Below are positions 1 to 7,900 of a stretch of DNA of 21,266 nucleotides, one piece after another; the first letter of the stretch is position 1; each line of letters opens with the position of its first letter. A program made the position numbers and the translations under genes. The DNA is from an uncultured Eubacteriales bacterium (GTDB taxonomy: Bacteria; Bacillota; Clostridia; Christensenellales; Aristaeellaceae), in NCBI GenBank assembly GCA_900553905.1, contig USFL01000004.1:1-21266 (forward strand), given 5' to 3'. The notes beneath the pieces are model-generated. The model did no database searches. It was given only the letters and a program-made list of their open reading frames with translations, and was not told the DNA's origin.

Positions 1-80
1 GGGATCTGGCAGAGCTTTTCGATGTGTCCTGTGAATTTATGCAAAGGGCCATAGCGTATTACAAAACCGCTATTCTTTAG
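1..80 (+). CDS. C-terminal tail of probable ImmA/IrrE-family metallopeptidase (partial)
   Basis: An open frame enters from the left edge (first full codon at 3) and stops at TAG 78-80. It gives 25 residues beginning DLAELFDVSCEFMQRAIAYY. The pattern 'LAxxFxVSxxxMxxRxxxY' is what the extreme C-terminus of ImmA/IrrE-type peptidases looks like; the HEXXH zinc site would lie upstream, outside the window. ImmA-type peptidases cleave phage or ICE repressors of the ImmR/cI type, which would fit the integrase in the same element. Identification rests on a short tail and family resemblance only. Confidence 0.45.
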   Translation, partial: DLAELFDVSCEFMQRAIAYYKTAIL

Positions 81-98
81 TCGGGGGGGGTAAACTGC

Positions 99-710
99 AT
101 GGCGAGAAAAAAACCATTCGTCGTTAAGGCAGCAACCGATATTTACAAGGCTGTAAAAAAAGATAAAGCGCGTCAAGCCCGGGAATCCGCAAGAAAGGAA
201 AGAGAGTTACAGCGTCTCCAAAAGGCCGCCGAGGCCGAACGCGCACGAATAGCGCGGCAGAAGGAGCGCGACGAAAAGGCCGCCGCACTGCAACGGCAGC
301 GACGAGAAGCCGAAGCACACAAGCTTCGCATACAGCAGGCCTCATTGGAGGATCAATATGCCATTGTCCGTGCACGTTATCATGAGATCAGTACACGCTT
401 GCCAGAGCTTGCAGACCCTGAAACCATCATCGCTTATTGTAACGAGGGTGTACGGTTGGTTCCCATGCTCTTTGACTATGAGACCAGAAAGAGCTTACTG
501 GAGAAATCCCCGTGTGTTTATCCGGATGTGACCGACTTGTACCTGCGTCTATCCAAAGCCTATGAAACGATGGGGATGTATGACCGTGCAATTCTGGCCT
601 GCCGCGATGCCATGGAAATGGGGATAACGTCTGCCGGCGAGCAGGGGAGTATGGCCGATCGTATCATGATCTTGACGAATGAGAAAAATGAGGTGAAGCA
701 TAATGGCTAA
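99..710 (+). CDS. Hypothetical coiled-coil protein with TPR-like C-terminus
   Basis: 203 residues. The N-terminal half (about residues 18-85) is a highly charged Arg/Lys/Glu/Ala-rich helix expected to form a coiled coil. Residues about 145-175 (containing YLRLSKAYETMGMYDRAI) read like one TPR helix pair. There is no signal peptide or membrane segment. A G-rich stretch at 83-90 upstream of the ATG is the only candidate ribosome binding site. The gene overlaps the start of the next one by 8 bases, so the two are translationally coupled and probably act together. I do not recognise the family; function unknown. It lies in the lower-GC part of the element. Confidence 0.7.
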   Translation: MARKKPFVVKAATDIYKAVKKDKARQARESARKERELQRLQKAAEAERARIARQKERDEKAAALQRQRREAEAHKLRIQQASLEDQYAIVRARYHEISTRLPELADPETIIAYCNEGVRLVPMLFDYETRKSLLEKSPCVYPDVTDLYLRLSKAYETMGMYDRAILACRDAMEMGITSAGEQGSMADRIMILTNEKNEVKHNG

Positions 711-2040
711 ATGCGTTGAGTGCGGCCAAAAAGGGATGTTTTTGAAAGTCAATGCCAATGGACTTTGCCTCGATTGTCTTTCCAGCAAGCTCCATGAAGC
801 CACTCAGCGGATTGCCTCTCTTGAAGCTCAAATAACGCCGGAGTTTAAGGACGCAAAAGCTGTTCTCGACACGCTTTCCCACGCAAAGGAGGAGCTTTCA
901 TCAATCGAAAAATCCATTGATGAAAAGAAAAAGGTCAAGGCAGAAATAGAGGCCGAAATCATCTCGTGCAAAGAGCAGCTTCTTTTTGTATCGGATGCCG
1001 TTGAAATGGAATCCTTTTCATTGTATGTTCCACGCTTTGACTTTTCAAAAAGCGACGATTATAAAGATAGGCTTGCCGAGCTGCGCAACGCCCAAAAGCA
1101 GATGCTCAGAGATCACATAGCTGTAATTTATGGTACGAACTGGACTGTCAATGGGAGTAAAGCTGAGGGCAAAAAGCTGCTTGCTGATATGGAAAAACTT
1201 TTTGTTCGTTCTTTTAACAACGAATGTGATGCCGCTGTCAGTGACGTGAAGTTTTCAAACATGGACCGCTGCAGAGAAAGAATCCTGAAAGCATTCGAAA
1301 CCATCAATAAGCTCGGCCGTGTAAATAACATGTCATTGTCTTATCAGTACCGCCAATCCAAGCTCGACGAGCTCGCTCTGGCCTACGAATATCAGTGCAA
1401 AAAGCAGGAGGAAAAAGAACAGCTTCGCGCGCTCCGTGAGCAGCAGCGCGAAGAAGCGAGGGTCGCTAAAGAGATCGAGGCGGCTCGCAAGGAAGCCGAA
1501 AAGGAAAAGAAGCACTATCAGCAGGCGCTGGAAAAGCTCAAATTGCAGCTTGCCGCCTGCAAAAGCGATGAGGAGCGGGCTTCCCTTCTGGAAAAGCAGA
1601 ACGATATGATCGACCATCTCGACGATATCACTGCAAAGCTGGAGGATATCGATTACCGTCAAAGCAATCAAAAAGCCGGATATGTTTATGTCATCTCCAA
1701 CATCGGCTCGTTTGGCGAGGGCGTTTACAAAATCGGTATGACCCGCCGGCTGGACCCCATGGAGCGCGTCTATGAGCTTGGGGACGCTTCCGTTCCCTTT
1801 ATGTTCGATGTTCATGCCATGATCTTCTCCGACGATGCGCCAAAGCTGGAAGCGGCACTCCACAGGGCTTTTGCGGACCGGCGCGTGAACATGGTCAATA
1901 ACCGCCGCGAATATTTCCGCGTCAGTCTGGAGGAAATAAAGTCTGTCGTGCTGGAAAACCATGATAAAACCGTGGAGTTTAAGGAAGTGCCCGATGCCCA
2001 GCAGTATCGTGAAACGCTTTTGATGCAGCGGCACGCCTAG
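703..2040 (+). CDS. DUF4041/T5orf172-type protein: zinc ribbon, coiled coil, GIY-YIG domain
   Basis: 445 residues. The N-terminus has two CxxC knuckles (C4, C7, C22, C25), a likely zinc ribbon. Long coiled-coil stretches follow (about 29-75 and 232-300). The C-terminal domain (about 326-415) matches the T5orf172/Mug113 branch of GIY-YIG: GYVYVI at 326-331, the YKIG motif at 342-345, Arg 348/349, a central helix with LHRAF, and REYF near 402-405. Such proteins (DUF4041 plus T5orf172) are common next to integrases and repressors in Bacillota prophages; their role is not established, and a nuclease activity is inferred from the fold. The start is fixed by GAGGTGA about 8 bases upstream. It overlaps the preceding gene by 8 bases. 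Confidence 0.85.
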   Translation: MAKCVECGQKGMFLKVNANGLCLDCLSSKLHEATQRIASLEAQITPEFKDAKAVLDTLSHAKEELSSIEKSIDEKKKVKAEIEAEIISCKEQLLFVSDAVEMESFSLYVPRFDFSKSDDYKDRLAELRNAQKQMLRDHIAVIYGTNWTVNGSKAEGKKLLADMEKLFVRSFNNECDAAVSDVKFSNMDRCRERILKAFETINKLGRVNNMSLSYQYRQSKLDELALAYEYQCKKQEEKEQLRALREQQREEARVAKEIEAARKEAEKEKKHYQQALEKLKLQLAACKSDEERASLLEKQNDMIDHLDDITAKLEDIDYRQSNQKAGYVYVISNIGSFGEGVYKIGMTRRLDPMERVYELGDASVPFMFDVHAMIFSDDAPKLEAALHRAFADRRVNMVNNRREYFRVSLEEIKSVVLENHDKTVEFKEVPDAQQYRETLLMQRHA

Positions 2041-2064
2041 CAAATGTAAGAGGGAGGCTTTCCC

Positions 2065-2205
2065 ATGCCCGACTACACCGCCCTGTCCCGGCGCACCGGC
2101 ATTCCCGTCCACGTGCTTCAGGCCATCGCCTCTGCCGGGCGGCGCCACGCCCAGCGCGTGGTGCTCTACGGCTCCCGTGCGCGGGGGGATCATTATCCCG
2201 ATCAA
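2065..2205 (+). pseudogene. Truncated MNT-type nucleotidyltransferase (N-terminal stub)
   Basis: A clear start (ATG 2065 behind AGAGGGAGG at 2049-2057) opens a frame of about 47 recognisable residues. It ends in VVLYGSRARGDHYPD, the classic GSxAxGD motif of MNT/DNA polymerase beta-like nucleotidyltransferases. The expected continuation (SDxDL, carrying the metal-binding Asp pair) is absent: the frame runs into the ribosome binding site and start of the integrase and becomes nonsense. The stub is GC-rich, unlike the gene before it. The right boundary given is approximate. It most likely reflects a deletion or recombination that joined an MNT gene start to the integrase gene. It cannot encode an active enzyme. 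Confidence 0.65.
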
Positions 2206-2219
2206 GGAGGTTCCTGCCA

Positions 2220-3380
2220 ATGCCCCGCCAAACCCTTAAGCAGCGTTCAGACGGACGGTACCGCGTCAAGTATAAGGGCCGTGAATTCTATGGAAACACA
2301 CAGTCCGAGGCACTTGAAAAGCGTGAGGTATTCAAGCAGGAGCTGGCGCGGGGGCTGCGTGCGAACGCACTTGGGATCACCTTCCTCGACTATTCCAGTC
2401 AGTGGCTGCCCGCCTATAAGGCAAATTGTGCAGATAAGACGTACAATGATTATGTTCGTATCATCAATCATGCCTGCCAGCGGATCGGTGCGCTTCCCAT
2501 CAAAGAGATCACAGCGACCGAAATTCGTCTGCTGTTCAACGAGATATCCGCCAAAAGCCAGTCCTATATCAATAAATACTGCATGACCATCAACAGCGTT
2601 TTTGCGGCTGCCCTGAACGATCATATCATTCTTTCAAATCCATGTCATAAGCTCAGGCGGCCCAAGGGCCACGAGGGGACCCACCGGGCCATTACCGAGG
2701 ATGAGCGCAAACTGATCGTGGAGAGTGTGGGGGAGCATGATATGGCGCTTGCGGCCATGATCATGCTCTATGCCGGACTGCGCCGCGGCGAAGTTCTTGC
2801 CCTGGATCTGGACAGGGATGTTGATCTGGCCGAAGGCCGTATCTACGTCCGCCATGCCGTTTCTTTCGGTGATGAAAACCAGCCCCGCACCAGCAGCCCC
2901 AAAACGGAGAGCGGAATGCGTGCTATTCCGATTTTTTCTCAACTTCTGCCGGCACTCGAAAACGCCCATGGGCTTGTCCTACGCCGTGAAAACGGTCAGC
3001 CGATGAGCCGCAGCGCGTTCCTCAAAAAATGGTCATCCTATCTGTATTATCTGGAAACCAAAATGAACGGCTGCTCAAAACGATGGTATGGAAAAACCAG
3101 AGAGCACGTGGAGCTGATCGCTTCCGGCGGGCAGATGCCCCAGTACCGCCGCTGCACGATCCGTCCACATGATCTGCGCCATACGTTCTGCACCACCTGC
3201 CGCGACGCCGGGGTCGATATTCAGGACGTCATCAACTGGATGGGCCATGCAGATGAAAAAATGATCATGCGCATCTATGACCATTCCTCCGCTGCACGTG
3301 AATCCCGTTCAATCCGGAATATGGAACTATACCTTCATCAATCAGATGAAAGGGTCAAAATGGGGGTCAATAACGAATAA
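2220..3380 (+). CDS. int: Tyrosine-type site-specific integrase
   Basis: 386 residues, full length for phage/ICE integrases of this family. An N-terminal AP2-like arm-binding region (about 1-45, DGRYRVKYKGREFYG) is followed by a SAM-like core-binding domain (about 55-145, SSQWLPAYKANCADKTYNDY) and the catalytic domain (about 155-365). All catalytic residues are visible: R188 (AGLRRGE), K228 (SPKTESG), H317 and R320 (HDLRHT), H343 (MGHAD) and nucleophile Y353 (RIYDH). AAGGAGG at 2204-2210 precedes the ATG by 9 bases. The gene points toward the tRNA-Lys half-site 46 bases past its stop, which is presumably the att core it recombines. It looks intact, so the element could still be mobile if its left end is complete. 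Confidence 0.96.
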   Translation: MPRQTLKQRSDGRYRVKYKGREFYGNTQSEALEKREVFKQELARGLRANALGITFLDYSSQWLPAYKANCADKTYNDYVRIINHACQRIGALPIKEITATEIRLLFNEISAKSQSYINKYCMTINSVFAAALNDHIILSNPCHKLRRPKGHEGTHRAITEDERKLIVESVGEHDMALAAMIMLYAGLRRGEVLALDLDRDVDLAEGRIYVRHAVSFGDENQPRTSSPKTESGMRAIPIFSQLLPALENAHGLVLRRENGQPMSRSAFLKKWSSYLYYLETKMNGCSKRWYGKTREHVELIASGGQMPQYRRCTIRPHDLRHTFCTTCRDAGVDIQDVINWMGHADEKMIMRIYDHSSAARESRSIRNMELYLHQSDERVKMGVNNE

Positions 3381-3391
3381 TAGTTCTATAA

Positions 3392-3422
3392 TCCTTATTT
3401 TATAATGGTTTTAATATAAGGA
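3392..3422. repeat. Inverted repeat between int and the attachment site
   Basis: TCCTTAT (3392-3398) and ATAAGGA (3416-3422) are perfect 7-base inverted copies around an AT-rich 17-base centre. The repeat sits directly beside the tRNA-derived att core. It could be an arm site for integrase or excisionase, or a weak terminator of int. It is short and the region is AT-rich, so chance is possible. Confidence 0.4.
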
Positions 3423-3426
3423 ATTG

Positions 3427-3475
3427 TTGACTTTTAATCAAGGTGTCCGGAGTTCGAGCCTCCGATGGGTCACCA
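3427..3475 (+). other. Attachment site: 3' half of tRNA-Lys (anticodon UUU)
   Basis: The sequence contains the anticodon loop CTTTTAA (3431-3437, anticodon TTT at 3433-3435), the variable region, a perfect T arm (CGGAG/CTCCG around TTCGAGC), the 3' acceptor strand ATGGGTC, discriminator A and encoded CCA (3473-3475). Upstream of about 3427 there is no D arm or 5' acceptor strand: the anticodon stem breaks at G3426 where a C would be needed. This is therefore not a complete tRNA but the duplicated 3' end left when an element integrates into a tRNA gene. The intact copy should be at the left end of the element. Confidence 0.9.
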
Positions 3476-3483
3476 TGCGAACC

Positions 3484-3518
3484 GGCCCCCGTGAAGCACA
3501 CGCTTTGCGGGGGCCTTT
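3484..3518 (+). terminator. Rho-independent terminator after tRNA-Lys remnant
   Basis: An 8-bp GC stem GGCCCCCG (3484-3491) / CGGGGGCC (3508-3515) is followed by TTTGT. It sits 8 bases after the CCA end, so it was presumably the chromosomal terminator of the tRNA-Lys gene before the element inserted upstream of it. Confidence 0.7.
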
Positions 3519-3546
3519 GTATCGCAGGAAATGCGGACATTTGAAC

Positions 3547-3578
3547 AAAAAAAGCACGCGCCCGGTTTGGACGCGTGC
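3547..3578 (-). terminator. Rho-independent terminator of the rpsF-ssb-rpsR operon
   Basis: On the minus strand, 11 bases past the rpsR stop, GCACGCG and CGCGTGC form a 7-bp stem with an 11-base loop followed by seven T. Together with the plus-strand terminator at 3484 it insulates the ribosomal operon from the integrated element. Confidence 0.85.
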
Positions 3579-3589
3579 GGTGCTGTGGC

Positions 3590-3844
3590 TTACTCCACCG
3601 AATAGGGCATCAAGGCGATGGCACGGGCGCGCTTGATGGCCTCGGACAGCTGACGCTGATGTTTGGCGCAGTTGCCGCTCATGCGGCGGGGCATGATCTT
3701 GCCGCGCTCGTTTACGAAGCGGCGAAGACGGTTCACATCTTTGTAGTCGATGTATTCGATCTTGTCCACGCAGAAGCTGCACACCTTGCGGCGCGGCTTG
3801 CGTCCACGGGGACGCGGCCTTCTTTCACCACGATCCTCAGACAT
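3590..3844 (-). CDS. rpsR: 30S ribosomal protein S18
   Basis: 84 residues, normal length. S18 binds the 16S rRNA platform as a heterodimer with S6. The N-terminus is Arg-rich. A zinc-binding cysteine set is visible (KVCSFC near the N-terminus and GNCAKHQ further on), so this is the Zn-dependent (C+) form. The core [18 protein letters not shown] and [19 protein letters not shown] are standard S18. AAAGGAGG lies 8 bases before the ATG. It is the last gene of rpsF-ssb-rpsR, 57 bases after ssb, and ends in a strong terminator. Confidence 0.98.
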   Translation of the reverse strand: MSEDRGERRPRPRGRKPRRKVCSFCVDKIEYIDYKDVNRLRRFVNERGKIMPRRMSGNCAKHQRQLSEAIKRARAIALMPYSVE

Positions 3845-3901
3845 GGGCTAAACCTCCTTTGGAGTCATCATCAGGGAAGCGGCATGCTCGCGCCGCCATA
3901 A

Positions 3902-4327
3902 TCAGAAGGGAAGGTCCTCGTCGTCCACTTCCTCAAATCCCTTGTCGGCCGCGGGAGCGGCTGCGGGCTGAGCGGGAGCGGCGGGCGCATAGCCCGCGGC
4001 ATCCTCTGAGCGGGAGGACAGGAATTCAACGTCGTCCGCCGTGACCTCGAGCGAAAAGCGGGTGGAACCGTCGTTGGCGGTATAGCTTCTCACCGTCACG
4101 GGACCGACCACTGCGACTTTGCGGCCCTTGGCCAGATACTTCTGGCAGATCTCGCCCAGCTGGCGCCAGGCGCTCACACGGAAGAAATCCGCCTCGGGCT
4201 GGCCCTCCGCGCCCTGACGCTGGCGGCGGTTCACCGCCACGGTGAAGGAGCATACGTTCACGCCCGTGGAGGTGGTGCGCAGTTCAGGATCGCGCGTGAG
4301 GTTGCCGATGATGGTCAATTTGTTCAT
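3902..4327 (-). CDS. ssb: Single-stranded DNA-binding protein
   Basis: 141 residues. It coats single-stranded DNA in replication and repair and recruits partner proteins through its tail. Residues 1-105 form the OB fold (MNKLTIIGNLTRDPELR, then DFFRVSAWRQLGEICQKYL, KVAVVGPVTVRSY). An Ala/Pro-rich disordered linker follows, ending in the acidic tip DDEDLPF, the conserved partner-binding motif. It sits between rpsF and rpsR, the usual arrangement in Bacillota, with 14 bases between the rpsF stop and its ATG; AAGGATGG serves as ribosome binding site. A second ssb elsewhere is common but cannot be judged here. Confidence 0.98.
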   Translation of the reverse strand: MNKLTIIGNLTRDPELRTTSTGVNVCSFTVAVNRRQRQGAEGQPEADFFRVSAWRQLGEICQKYLAKGRKVAVVGPVTVRSYTANDGSTRFSLEVTADDVEFLSSRSEDAAGYAPAAPAQPAAAPAADKGFEEVDDEDLPF

Positions 4328-4341
4328 TGCTCACACCATCC

Positions 4342-4752
4342 TTATTCAGCAGCAGGGGTTTCGGCAGGCTGCGCGGCAGCGGGAGCGGCTTCCACGGCAG
4401 CTTCGGCAGGCGCGGCCACGGGTGCCGCGGGGCGCACGGGACGCGGCTTGACGCTGTGCTTCTTCTCTTCGAGCTTGATGATGAGGCAGCGCAGGACGTC
4501 CTCGCTGATGCCCATGTTGCGCTCGATCTCGCGGGGCAGCTCAGAGGGGCCCTTGAAGGTCACCAGCACGTAGTAGCCTTCGGGCTTGTCGTTGATGGCG
4601 TAAGCCAGACGACGCTTGCCCCAGGTCTCATCCACCTTTTCGACTTCACCGCCGTTCTGGGCGATCAGCGCGGAGAACTTTTCGATCAGCTCCTTGCGGG
4701 CGTTCTCCTCCAGCGCAGTGTCGATGATGTAGGTCAGTTCGTACCTATTCAT
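4342..4752 (-). CDS. rpsF: 30S ribosomal protein S6
   Basis: 136 residues. Start chosen at ATG 4752 (MNRYELTYIID) because AGAGGAGG lies 8 bases upstream and the family begins there; a longer open frame upstream runs through the leader and promoter and is not coding. The S6 fold covers about residues 1-95 (TWGKRRLAYAINDKPEGYYV is the signature). The remainder is an Ala/Pro/Glu-rich extension that is likely disordered, longer than in E. coli-type S6 minimal forms. First gene of the rpsF-ssb-rpsR operon. A hairpin in its leader (4779-4801) may be bound by the S6:S18 complex for feedback control. Confidence 0.97.
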   Translation of the reverse strand: MNRYELTYIIDTALEENARKELIEKFSALIAQNGGEVEKVDETWGKRRLAYAINDKPEGYYVLVTFKGPSELPREIERNMGISEDVLRCLIIKLEEKKHSVKPRPVRPAAPVAAPAEAAVEAAPAAAQPAETPAAE

Positions 4753-4778
4753 TCCATTCACCTCCTCTTGGACATATG

Positions 4779-4801
4779 GCGCTGCATCGGTTGTGCAGCG
4801 C
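4779..4801 (-). promoter_or_regulatory. Leader hairpin of rpsF, candidate S6:S18 autoregulatory element
   Basis: On the minus strand GCGCTGCA and TGCAGCGC form a perfect 8-bp stem closing the loop CAACCGA. It starts roughly 13 bases after the predicted transcription start and ends 26 bases before the rpsF ATG. Known S6:S18-binding leaders of rpsF operons present a conserved CCG next to a helix, imitating the 16S rRNA site. The CCG in this loop fits that, but the assignment is by resemblance only. Confidence 0.55.
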
Positions 4802-4820
4802 AAGGATGTGCCAATTAGGT

Positions 4821-4849
4821 ATTTTATCAGAGAAACAGGAAAAATGCAA
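4821..4849 (-). promoter_or_regulatory. Sigma-A type promoter of rpsF-ssb-rpsR
   Basis: Minus strand: -35 TTGCAT (4849-4844), 17-base spacer, -10 TAAAAT (4826-4821). It gives a leader of roughly 60 bases before rpsF. Confidence 0.8.
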
Positions 4850-4909
4850 GAGGTGGAAGCGGGATTTCCAAAGAAAATCGCCGCCGGAGGACGCAGAAAC
4901 GCCAGGCGC

Positions 4910-4946
4910 AAAGACGCGGAGGCTCCTTCCGGAGGGCCTCCGCGTC
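4910..4946 (-). terminator. Terminator after the DUF5107-TPR gene
   Basis: GACGCGGAGGC (4913-4923) and GCCTCCGCGTC (4936-4946) form a perfect 11-bp stem. On the minus strand it is followed by a short TTT, 8 bases after the gene's stop. The T tract is weak, but the stem is strong and well placed. Confidence 0.65.
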
Positions 4947-4954
4947 AGTCTGGG

Positions 4955-7900
4955 TTACAGCGGCATCTGTTGGATATGCGCGCCCATGTGCGTGGGGTCG
5001 AGGGCGAGCACCTCGCGGTAGGCCGCTTCCGCCCGCGCCCTGTCGCCCAGGCCGTAGCTGCCCAGGGCGATCAGGTAGTTGCAGTGGGCGCGGTTGCGCG
5101 CGTTCAGGTCGTCGTCGAAGATGAGCAGGTCGGGTAGGGACACGGCGAAGTAGTCGATGCGCATCTCGTCAAAGATGTGGGTTTCGCCGTAGTCCAGCAG
5201 CTTGTGGAAGCGGGCCTTCGCCTCGTCCTCCCGGCCCAGCTTGCGCAGCGCCAGGCCCTGGTAGAGAATCAGGTCCGCGGGCTGGTCGTTGCAGTACATG
5301 GCGCCGGCGGGCACGGTTTCGCCCAGCGTGGCCTTTTCCCAGCACGCCCGCGCCTCGTCCGTGCGGCCCTGCGCCTCGAGCGCGCAGCTCAGGTCGTAGT
5401 ACAGGTCGTTGTCCCTGGCGCCGATCAGCTTGCCTTCTCCGAGGTTGTGCGGGAAAACCAGCGCCGCGCGCAGCTTGGCTTCCGCCGCGTCATGGCGCCC
5501 GGCGGCCAGATCGCGCCGTGCCAGCTGGTGCAGGGACAGCGCGTACTGCGTGGTCACGCGGCCCTCGCCGCCCTCCCAGGGATGGAAGCGGCGGCCCATG
5601 ATCAGATCGTAGGCCTCCTGCGGACGGTCCAGCAGGTTGAGCAGGGTGGCATATTCGGTGGTCAGGTCGTCGCGGACAAAGACCACATCCTTGTGCGCGT
5701 ACAGGTAGGCAAACCGCCGGGCCGGGTCCCATCCCGCGCGCCGGTGCAGCTGATCCAGCTCCAGAAGCACGCGCGCGTCCGAGGGATTGAGCGCATAGGC
5801 GCGTTCCAGCGCCTCCAGCGCCTTTTGGGGCTCGTGGTCCTTGTTGAAATACACCAGCGCCAGGTTGCGCCATGCCGTGGGATGGCTGGGGTCCAGCTCC
5901 ACGCTGCGCTCCCACAGCTCGCGAGCCTCGGCATAGCGGCGGCGGTCGTAGAACAGGTTGCCCAGCAGATAGGGGGCCGAGGCGTCGCCGGGACTTTGCG
6001 CCATGGCGAAGTGCAGCACCGCGATATCCTCCAGCGCGTTGGGGAAGCAGTAGGCGCGGCTGCGCGCGCCGGCCTCCTTGAGTGCCTTGGCAGCATCCCG
6101 ACCGCAGCGGGCCGCACAGAAGGCGGCATAGTAGGCGGGCAGCGGACCGTCGCTTTGAAGCAGGCCCAGCACGCGGCCGGCGCCCTCGTAATCGCCCCAT
6201 GCCATCAGATCGCGCGCGACGCCCAGGAAGCTCTCCGGCTCGTTGCGCATCAGGCCAAGGGTGGTTTCGTCGCCGGCCAGGTCCGTCGCCAGCAGGCGGG
6301 AGGCATAGTCAAACGGGTCCAGCCGCAGGTTTTCCGCAAACCAGGCCGCCGCTTCCTCCTTGCGGCCCAGGCGCGTGAGCAGCATGCCCCGGAGCGCGCG
6401 GGCCTTGAGGTTGTGCGCGTTCTTGACCAGCGCCTTGTCCGCAAAGGACAGCGCCTCTGCCCATTCGCCCCGGCGCGCCGCGATGGCGGCCAGCTCGTAA
6501 AACGCGGCTTCCTGCTGGGCGCTGGTCCAGGTCGCCTTGTAGAAGGCGTCGAACGCTTCGTCATAGCGCTCCTGCCAGCGCAGGGCCATGCCCAGGTTGA
6601 GGTAGGGCTCGCTGTCGTAGGGATTGGGGTTGCGCCAGGTGAGGCGCTTGACGGCGGTGCGAAAGTGCTTCTCCGCCTCCTCGAAGCGCCCGCGGCGCAT
6701 CAGCAGCATGCCGTAGGCGTTGTTGAGGCGGCTGTCGTCCGGGTCGCGGCGCAGGCCCTCCAGATAGTACGGGTCCGGCGCATAGGTGGCATGGCGGTAC
6801 TGTTCCAGATGCAGGCCCGTGAGCAGCAGCTCCTCCAGCGAGGCGATCTTCTCCGGGTCCGCCGCCTCCTGCGCCGGTTCGGGAATGCGCTCGATCTTCT
6901 CCGGCGCGGGCGTGTAGTCCAGCAGCAGCCTGCCTTCGTGCCAGAGGCTCAAGGTCAGCTCCTGCGGCTGGCGGCCCGCCACGTCCACCCGCGCCTCGAA
7001 CACATCGGTGGGGGAGAGCCGTCCCCTGCGCTCCAGCAGCGTTTCGCCGCCCGCGGTCAGGCGCACGACGGCGTCCTCGCGCACGCTGGTGGCATAGACG
7101 CATACGCGCGCGGCGCCGTTTTCCACCTCCAGCCCCAGGGCCGCGTCGAGGCTGGCGTTCTTGACCGCGCCCACCTTCTTGTAGGGCATGAAGGCCTGGG
7201 TGAAGGTCTTTTCCTCATAGGGCTTGAGCCAGGTGAAGTCCGGCTGGTTGTCGGTATACATGCCGGTCATCAGCTCGATGTAGGGGCCGTTCTCGTCGGT
7301 CAGGTTGCGGTCCCAGGCCTGCCCGAAATCGCCGCAGCCCCAGGTCCACTGCTTCTTGCCGGGCGACACGTGATGGTCGGCGATGTGCAAAACGCCCGCC
7401 TCCACGCCGTAATCGTATCCGCCCACGAAATTGTAGTCCGAATGATAGGCCATGTAGGACGTGGGCACGGGGATGTTCTTGTAGCGGGAGATGTCCACGC
7501 CTGCGCCGTAATCGTATTTGTAATAGGTGCCGGTAGCGATGGGGAAGCGCGACACCGCGCGCTTGCCATGGTCCATGACGGCGTGCACGTCCGGCGGGAA
7601 GATGGATTGCGTGTGGTCGTTGACCTCCACGGCGGGGTTGGCCCACCACAGGAACGTCTGGGGCAGGGAGGTGGGGTTGTAGAGCTGGCCCTTGATCTCC
7701 AGGTAGGCGCGGCCGGGATGGAGCGTGAAGCTGGCCATGCCCTTGGTGCCGTACATGCGGTCCACCTCGCTCACGCGCACGGTCTTGCTGCCGTCGGGGT
7801 TTTCCACGATGGTGTGGTCCACCGGCATGAACGTGGAGGGACGATGGTGCTGCGGCCAGTTGAACTCGATGCCGCCGCTGATCCACGGCCCCACCAGGCC

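Larger units (their letters stand above)
1..3475. mobile_element. Right end of an integrated element (probable prophage) in tRNA-Lys
   Basis: The stretch runs from the window edge to a 3' half of tRNA-Lys(UUU) at 3427-3475. It contains a tyrosine integrase next to that site and genes typical of temperate phage lysogeny modules: an ImmA/IrrE-like tail and a DUF4041/GIY-YIG protein. Base composition of 1-2040 is lower in GC than the ribosomal and sugar genes to the right, which suggests transfer. The left end, with the intact tRNA-Lys, should lie outside the window because the 5' half of the tRNA is not present here. No structural phage genes are in view, so an ICE or a satellite is also possible. 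Confidence 0.75.

Noticed and set aside
3427..3475. Complete tRNA-Lys gene
   Set aside because: The D arm and 5' acceptor strand are missing upstream and the anticodon stem fails at its first pair, so only the 3' half is present.
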